Source: Magicicada septendecula (lineage: Eukaryota; Arthropoda; Insecta; Hemiptera; Cicadidae). Taken from it: a DNA stretch of 64,000 nt. Shown piece after piece: positions 58,602 to 64,000 of the stretch. Numbering within the stretch: position 1 is the first letter of the stretch; every line of letters starts with the position of its first letter. Both the position numbers and the translations under genes were made by a program. The stretch spans positions 689,889,877 to 689,953,876 of the forward strand of contig CM068368.1 of the NCBI GenBank assembly GCA_034769895.1. Direction: 5' to 3'. The notes beneath the pieces were generated by a model, which was not told where the DNA came from, did not search any database, and saw only the letters and a program-made list of their open reading frames with translations.

Positions 58602-59375
58602 GTAAGTTCTGAACTTGCCGACGGCGAACACAATGCTTCGTAGCTCCTTTTCTGTTGTCGTATAGTTCTTTTCCGCCATCAACAATGATCTGCTGGCAAA
58701 AGCGATGGTCAGGTGTTCCCGCTCGTCATCTTCTTGATAAAGTTCCGCACCTACTGCTACATTACTGGCGTCCGTCTGTAAGTAAAGTACCTTATTAAAA
58801 TCCGGATGGTTCATCATTATCATATGACTAAATTTAGTTTTAATTTCCTCGAAAGCTTCACGCTCCATGTCTCCCCATTTCCATTGTCTGTTCTTTTGAA
58901 GTACAGCACTTAACCTTGCTGTTACGTGTGCGTAGTTCTTTTGAAACTTGGGGTAAAAGTTATACAGCCCTAAAAAACTTTGAAGTTGCTTTATGTTCCT
59001 CGGTTCAGGGAAGCGCATGATAGATTCTACTTTGTCCAGGTTCGCTGAGATTCCCTCGGGTGTGATAATAAATCCTAAAAAGTTAATTTCCGTTTGCAAA
59101 AATTTAGACTTGTCCCAATTTACAGTAAGTCCTCCTCCTTCCAATTTCACTAAAACATACCCTAAATGATCTAAATGGTCCTCAAAAGTCCGGGATGCAA
59201 TCAAAATATCGTCTACATATACCGTTAGAAAATCTAAATCTTTGGGTCTTAAAATTTTGTCTAGACATTTGATGAAGCTAGCTACACTGGTATTTAATCC
59301 GAATGGTAATCGTCGGAACTGATAATTTTTTCCATTAAACAGGAATCCTGTATACTTCCTACTCACCTCCGCCAA
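58602..59375 (-). pseudogene. Reverse transcriptase and RNase H N-part of H
   Basis: RT motifs in order: RRLPFGLNTSVASF, the catalytic FLTVYVDDILIASRTF, NFLGFIITPEGI, and LQSFLGLYNFYPKF (thumb side). Then RNase H starts with LYLQTDASNVAVGAELYQED and continues through FASRSLLMAEKNYTTTEKEL to the solo LTR. The upstream RT part is in another frame because about 2 nt are missing near 59399. The Ty3/Gypsy type is clear from the domain order with integrase last. Confidence 0.93.
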
Positions 59376-59859
59376 TGGTACTTGCCAATATCCTGCGGTA
59401 AGGTCGTGACGTCATGTATCTCACCCCACTAAACTTCTGGAATATTTCGTTAATCGACTCTGGTGATTCACGGTCTGGTATGATAATCTGGTTTATTCGC
59501 CTTGCATCTAAACATAACCTAACTCGGCCGTCCTTCTTGATTACTACAACTAATGGATTCGAGTAGTGCGATACTGACCTCTCTATTATTCCTCCTTCCA
59601 TCATCTTGTCCAGTTCCTCTTGCACCGCTCGTCTTTTGGAGTAAGGCACAGAATAACTTCGCTGCATGAACGGTGTGTGTTCCCTTATCTGTAACATACA
59701 TTCATAATCTCTTGCCCTTCCTGGAACATCGGCAAACACTCCCTTAAACTGCTCTATTACCTGCCACAACGCCGCACGCTGGCCATTCCTTACCACCTCA
59801 CCTCCACTACAAAATTCATCCGCCCTTATCTCCCACACTGCATCATTAATATTACTCAT
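59359..59859 (-). pseudogene. Reverse transcriptase N-part of H
   Basis: Starts MSNINDAVWEIR at 59859, 27 bp after the protease stop. It has FKGVFADVPGRARDYEC, RSYSVPYSKRRAVQEELDKM, the fingers motif SNPLVVVIKKDGRVRLCLD and RRINQIIIPD, then loses the frame just after GVRYMTS. Confidence 0.9.
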
Positions 59860-59885
59860 TTCACTATCAAAATTCGCAATGTACT

Positions 59886-60554
59886 TTACTCACCTTCTCT
59901 ACATAAATTTATTCTAGTATCTACATTATTCTCATCTACTCGCTTTTGTAGTAACTTTACACCAGTTATTTTAACTTTATCTAATACCTGTTCAAAATTA
60001 ACTCTTACAGACCGATAACCCCCATCTAATTCTATCACTTTCTCCTTAAAATTTATCACAGCTCTATTCCTCTGTAAAAAATCGTTACCTAATATAATGT
60101 CTAGACTCAACCCCTTAACTACCAAAAATGTGTTTTCAAAATCTGTATCATTAATTAAAAAACTTAAATGTATCTGACTGCGTACTCCCGTGACTCCTAT
60201 TACTGTAACCCCTGCTACTGGTAAAACTGGAATATTTTTATTTACTTCTCTTAATTCTCCTAAAATATTTTCAGCGATAACGGAAATCTTCCTCCCTGTG
60301 TCTACAAGTGTTCTAAAATGTTTATTCTCTATTGTTACCTGTATCTCCGTCAGTCCAGCTCTCACCTCCAACGTGGTGTTGTTTTCTTCTTCTAACAAGT
60401 CTGTTACTATGTCTGCTCTGATTGCGTTGCTTTGGACTTCTTCTACTGGTTGGACCTCATGTGCTTCCCTGAACAGTGGTCGGGTCCTGGTTACCACTGT
60501 TTGTCCTAGTTTTCCGGCTGCTGTCTGCTGTCGCTGGTGGTGGGTACCTGTCAT
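59886..60554 (-). CDS. Aspartic protease of H
   Basis: Intact 222-residue frame. The active-site motif LVDTGRKISVI is at about residues 81-91, with Arg where Ala or Ser is usual after DTG. LSLDIILGNDFLQRN near residue 150 is the ILG-type second signature of retropepsins. It cleaves the gag and pol polyproteins. Its ATG (60554-60552) overlaps the stop of the upstream nucleocapsid frame as ATGA, so termination-reinitiation is possible. Translation through a frameshift is the alternative usual for Gypsy elements. Confidence 0.82.
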   Translation of the reverse strand: MTGTHHQRQQTAAGKLGQTVVTRTRPLFREAHEVQPVEEVQSNAIRADIVTDLLEEENNTTLEVRAGLTEIQVTIENKHFRTLVDTGRKISVIAENILGELREVNKNIPVLPVAGVTVIGVTGVRSQIHLSFLINDTDFENTFLVVKGLSLDIILGNDFLQRNRAVINFKEKVIELDGGYRSVRVNFEQVLDKVKITGVKLLQKRVDENNVDTRINLCREGE

Positions 60555-61042
60555 CCTCTTGTCGGTCCCTGGTTATGATTCATCGCTCCTCTATCGTTCT
60601 GTACTCCTCTATTCTGCTGTCCATGCTGTTTAGGCTCCTCTCTCCTCCTCTGATCTTCTCTCGGCAGACGGCACTTAAAACATTGCTGACGATGTGGGTA
60701 ATTCTCTTGTTTGCACCTGGAACTATTCCACTCACCTGCTTGCTGGGAACCAGTCCTATGCACATAATTATTATTATTTCCATGATAATTATTTCTTTGG
60801 CGAATAAACTCTATGTTGTTATTATTATTGTTATTATGTTGTATGGGTCGCCTACCCCCTTCGCGATCTCGAGTGCTCTGTAATATATCTAGTATTTTTT
60901 CTAGTTCGTTCAGATTTTCAATCTCTTTCATCATGAGTGTTACTTGGACTTCTCTCGGTAGATGCTTACTAACATGTCGCACAAACGATTTGAAAGGTAT
61001 CGGTGGCTCTAGATATTTAGCCTCGTTGTACAGTTTTGTCAC
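60551..61042 (-). pseudogene. Gag capsid C-part and nucleocapsid of H
   Basis: Begins within the capsid C-terminal part (AKYLEPPIPFKSFVRHVSKHL) and continues into an Asn-rich stretch (NNNNNNN) and a basic region with one Cys cluster, CKQENYPHRQQCFKC, resembling a degenerate zinc knuckle. The stop overlaps the protease start. The upstream join to 61166 is broken by frameshift or stop. Confidence 0.75.
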
Positions 61043-61165
61043 GTATATTGTTATTATTTGGTCCTATAAAATTTCCCGTACCCATTATACGACTTCTTGT
61101 TCGTCCTCGGTCCAGTATTTACCTTTGAAAGCTCTTTCAAAAGTTTCATAACAGTCCCACTCTAA

Positions 61166-61417
61166 TTAGTGCGCCTCCGCCCATATAACGGAACTTCCTT
61201 TCAAACATTTTATTATTTTAGCTAGTTGCACCTCCCAACTACTACTGCTGAAACGATTGTATTCCCGTGTTTGATTTATAAACCGCATGGGATGTACCAC
61301 CCCGTTTTCATAGCTGAAAGTTTCTAATTCGATTTCATTGTACAGGTCCCTAGTTATTATTACTCTTTCGGTAACACCGGTAAAATTTTTTATTAATTTC
61401 CCCCCCCCGTAATTCAT
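61166..61417 (-). pseudogene. Gag capsid N-part of H
   Basis: The frame contains ENGVVHPMRFINQTREYN and SWEVQLAKIIKCLKGSSVIW, which match the start of a Gypsy capsid (compare FKSYRRNPIEFLKRM in element G). The following FKGKYWTEDEQEVV is visible just downstream in another frame near 61130-61090. Confidence 0.65.
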
Positions 61418-61965
61418 TCTTCACACTGGTTAAATTATTCTCAATTAAAGTACATTTAACATACATATCATTGTTATTTTGTATAGTTAAGTCATCTATC
61501 TCTTGGATCTTATTCTGCAATATACTTATTCTACTCTTTGTATTTCTTTCATGCTCTGATATTGTATTATCTATCGTTTAAATATTTTTTGCTATGTCTA
61601 CGACATTCAATTCAACTTTCTCTAATTTATTTTGCAAAACATTAGTTTTCAATTCTATTTGTTTGTTTACTTCACAATTGGTCTTAATTTTTATCTGATT
61701 TTCTACTGCAGTTAAACATTTCTTTTCTATTTCTCTACTTTGTGACTATCTGGTCATGAACTGTCTCATTTACTATCTCATTAATTTTATCGATTCTGTC
61801 ATCTAAATTATTTATTTTAATATTGAATTTCTAGCTAACTGTTTCTATTGTTTGTTTCTGAATATCATCACAACGTATCTCTATCTCGTTAATTCTTTTA
61901 TCGAACTTAAAATTTTGTCTTTTGATTTCGTTTGTAATTGAATTTTTCATCAAAACTATTTTTGA
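61418..61965 (-). pseudogene. Decayed coiled-coil part of H gag
   Basis: Stop- and frameshift-ridden Lys/Asn/Glu-rich reading on the minus strand, similar in composition to the coiled coils of A-C. No open frame above about 60 codons. Confidence 0.5.
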
Positions 61966-62310
61966 TTACATTTTTCTGCTCGTTAAATTTTTATCAAAAT
62001 TATCAAATCTTACATCAAATTTATTATTAAAACTACTCTGAATCTCTTTCATTTCGCTTTTTTGCTCATCAAACTTCTCATCGAATTTACTTAACAATAT
62101 CTGCATCATACTCCTCATATCGTTACCATCATCTTTTTTGTTTTCATACCGAGTTGAGATGGGTGTTACTTGAACTGTATTTAATTCGACCAATTCGGTG
62201 ACACTTGTTTCACCGATCTGACTAACTGGTGTTAATTGAACGCCCATCTCACTCGTAAATGTTTCGTCAGTGACGCTGACGTTTTCGTCATTATTTTTAT
62301 TAGTACTCAT
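61966..62310 (-). pseudogene. Gag N-terminus of H
   Basis: Start MSTNKNNDENVSVTDETF at 62310. Acidic/Thr-rich N-part, then FDEKFDEQKSEMKEIQSSFN, a coiled-coil start resembling the DEQKNEM region of element A. This links the gag-only elements with H. Confidence 0.7.
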
Positions 62311-62546
62311 TTTGCTTATTTATACACATGCATGCACATAATCTTATAACATAACCCTATCTCTACGTCTGTATTTACGTATCTTCAAATTATATATATA
62401 TTACTTCAGGTAACTGTTCCGCTCTTTCCAGTAGGCTTAACTCCACATAAAATCACATTTTATGTCGAGTCCCTGTTCAAAAGCCATTGTTATATTAATT
62501 ATTTAATATCTTTTTATTATCATTGAATATCAATAACTTTTACCAA
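62311..62546 (-). other. Leader between primer site and gag of H
   Basis: AT-rich untranslated leader in the sense of H; nothing else seen. Confidence 0.5.
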
Positions 62547-62564
62547 TATTTTGTTCAGGCGCCA
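62547..62564 (-). other. Primer-binding site of H
   Basis: Minus strand TGGCGCCTGAACAAAATA lies three bases after the LTR edge. It resembles the TGGCGCCCGAACAGGGAC site used with tRNA-Lys(UUU), with several mismatches. Confidence 0.65.
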
Positions 62565-62567
62565 TCT

Positions 62568-63584
62568 TGTGATAATACAAGAAAATATTAGATTTGCTTA
62601 CCTTTAAGGGCAGAATTTGGTTAAGCGAACCAGAAGTAGCGGAATGTGTTATCTGAAATAATTTACTCTTGCTTGAAATGTTTACCAATGACAAACATGT
62701 GACTCTACCGTGCACAACAAGCACGCTGCTATACACCATTAGGCGTTGCGCCATGAGACGCAGTTTCACTATTCAAGTTAAAATTCCCCTTAAACATTTC
62801 AATAGCCCTCCAAAATAACATATTCAATTCTATTTTTATGATATCATAATTAGAATTACTCACAACCCAGCACTTATTAAATGTAGTTAGACATTCATTC
62901 ACTCACGCTCGCATTCTTGGTACAATTTTCTTTTAATTTTCCCCCAAATTGAGCTCATTTTTATTAGTTATTTCTGAAAATTTTTGTATTGACCCTTATT
63001 TAATATTTTGTGTACCCCCCATTTGTCACTTAGCTGAAATTAGTCCTCCAGACGTCCCGTCGCTAAACTCGCACTATAGGTGTTAAACTTTTATGAAACT
63101 TTGTGTTTACGTTTTACGTTGCACTGTTACTTTATTTTATATAAATACTTCACTTTTTGTTGTACGAGCGGACGTCCGAGACTTAGTTTTAGGAAATTTC
63201 GATATACAGCCAGCTGGCGTAACTGATGATTCGGGACTAAGAACGGTTTGCAACGCTTCAATTCTGAGGTGGGTAGGAGCTGCGTCACCAGTTTCTTTGT
63301 GTAGAGATCCACGCCTTAGTTGTTTACAAGCGCATATTACGTAGTTGCATACCTTCGGATGACGTATACATGGGTGCAGCTTATTGACACATTCGTCGGA
63401 CAAAATAATGTTGTCGTTTCTGAGCGTATATTTCCGACCTTGAAGCAAATTCTGTCCACTCGATATTGCGTAGTTGCAAACCTTCATAAAACCTTACTAG
63501 TTTCTTATATGTGACTTTGAATAAAAATACAATTTAAATTGATTATTCCCCAAAATACAGTAGGGCCAGAATTGTACTGTTACA
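62568..63584 (-). repeat. 5' LTR of H
   Basis: The inner edge TGTGATAATAC is fixed by the primer site. The outer edge GTACTGTTACA at 63584 is a guess, since no second LTR is in the window. A TATA-like TTTATATAAAA on the minus strand lies near 63135. Confidence 0.5.
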
Positions 63585-63596
63585 AATGTATATAAG

Positions 63597-63641
<45 letters not shown>

Positions 63642-64000
63642 AAACAGTAGAAGTACCTAGTACAACAATGGCTGAACTGCCTAAGAAATATAGAAGAAAT
63701 GGAAAATCATCATTAAATGATTAAACTTGTTATTTAAATGTTCAAAAGTAAGAATCAAATTGTGTTTATATTAGTTATAGTTTTGTTAAGTAATGAGTGG
63801 ATGACATGTCTTATGCAGGATTTATGTAACCAGGCATAGACAGATTGTTTGATCACAAAATGTGAATTATGTTTTTTTATAATGTTCCAGTAATAATTAT
63901 TGTTGTAATTTTAAATAATAATACTAATAGAGATAGGGAGTAGTTTTGATGGTAGTTGCATAGTTAATAGGTGTTACAATAACAGAAAAAATAAATTTAA
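63585..64000. other. Right edge with (TA)n microsatellite
   Basis: A TA run of about 37 bp lies at about 63602-63638; the rest is AT-rich with no gene recognised. Confidence 0.7.

Larger units (their letters stand above)
50570..63584 (-). mobile_element. Gypsy-type LTR element H with gag-pro-pol
   Basis: Order on the minus strand: LTR (from 62568), primer site, coiled-coil gag N-part, capsid relic, nucleocapsid region, protease, RT, RNase H, integrase, two structured modules, and a piece of the conserved 3' domain (50570-50703). The 3' LTR is missing; the element is cut within the 3' domain and joined to an inverted pol fragment. Three solo LTRs (50704-51937, 52516-54610, 57035-58597) are inserted in it. 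Outer limits are approximate. It is the only element here with all pol domains and the closest thing to the parent of A-C. Confidence 0.65.

Overview
The window is eukaryotic, AT-rich and filled almost entirely with transposable elements. I recognise no host gene. The element mix is Gypsy-type LTR retrotransposons, Penelope-like elements (PLEs) with GIY-YIG endonucleases, a Helitron, a mariner and a Mutator-like/YqaJ relic. Together with an LTR-element primer site matching the 3' end of an animal tRNA-Lys, this suggests a large, repeat-rich arthropod (probably insect) genome. The species cannot be named from the sequence. Most coding regions carry frameshifts or stops.

Layout. 1-4016: minus-strand LTR element with a coiled-coil gag-like ORF; its far LTR is off-window. 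4883-6230: broken Mutator-like transposase/YqaJ gene. About 6246-11249: Helitron with a nearly complete Rep-helicase. 12223-13439: dead mariner. 13978-14569: insertion made of two inverted PLE terminal repeats. 14982-41914: one minus-strand LTR element (called G) with about 3.1-kb LTRs and a gag-only interior, blown up to 26.9 kb by three later insertions. These are a head-to-head PLE pair (17264-21646) in its left LTR, LTR element A (23442-30431) in its interior, and LTR element B (34608-40475) in its right LTR. Target-site duplications support each (13 bp, CATT, ACCT), and ATAT flanks G itself. 41921-49650: LTR element C, beside G in the same AT microsatellite. 49690-50547: a PLE end and an inverted pol fragment. 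About 50570-63584: H, the only element with a recognisable full gag-pro-pol order (minus strand), broken by mutations and by three solo LTRs flanked by AGAC, AGGT and GGAT duplications.

How the parts relate. H carries protease, reverse transcriptase, RNase H and integrase. A, B and C have LTRs, primer sites and polypurine tracts but only a coiled-coil gag-like protein, whose C-terminal domain is not the usual Gypsy capsid. B keeps a scrap of integrase and C a scrap of reverse transcriptase, so they look like deletion derivatives of H-like elements that depended on enzymes supplied in trans. B has nearly identical LTRs, so it moved recently.

The most novel signal is a roughly 160-185-nt RNA module (B 36959-37140; C 45774-45929; H 52445-54699, split by an insertion; H 55305-55471). 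It has one enclosing helix and two internal hairpins, and the helices are kept by compensatory changes between copies. A second covarying hairpin abuts the polypurine tract in A, B and C. Three PLE types here each end in a hammerhead ribozyme with a palindromic stem III. All statements were made by eye; no alignment, folding or database search was run.
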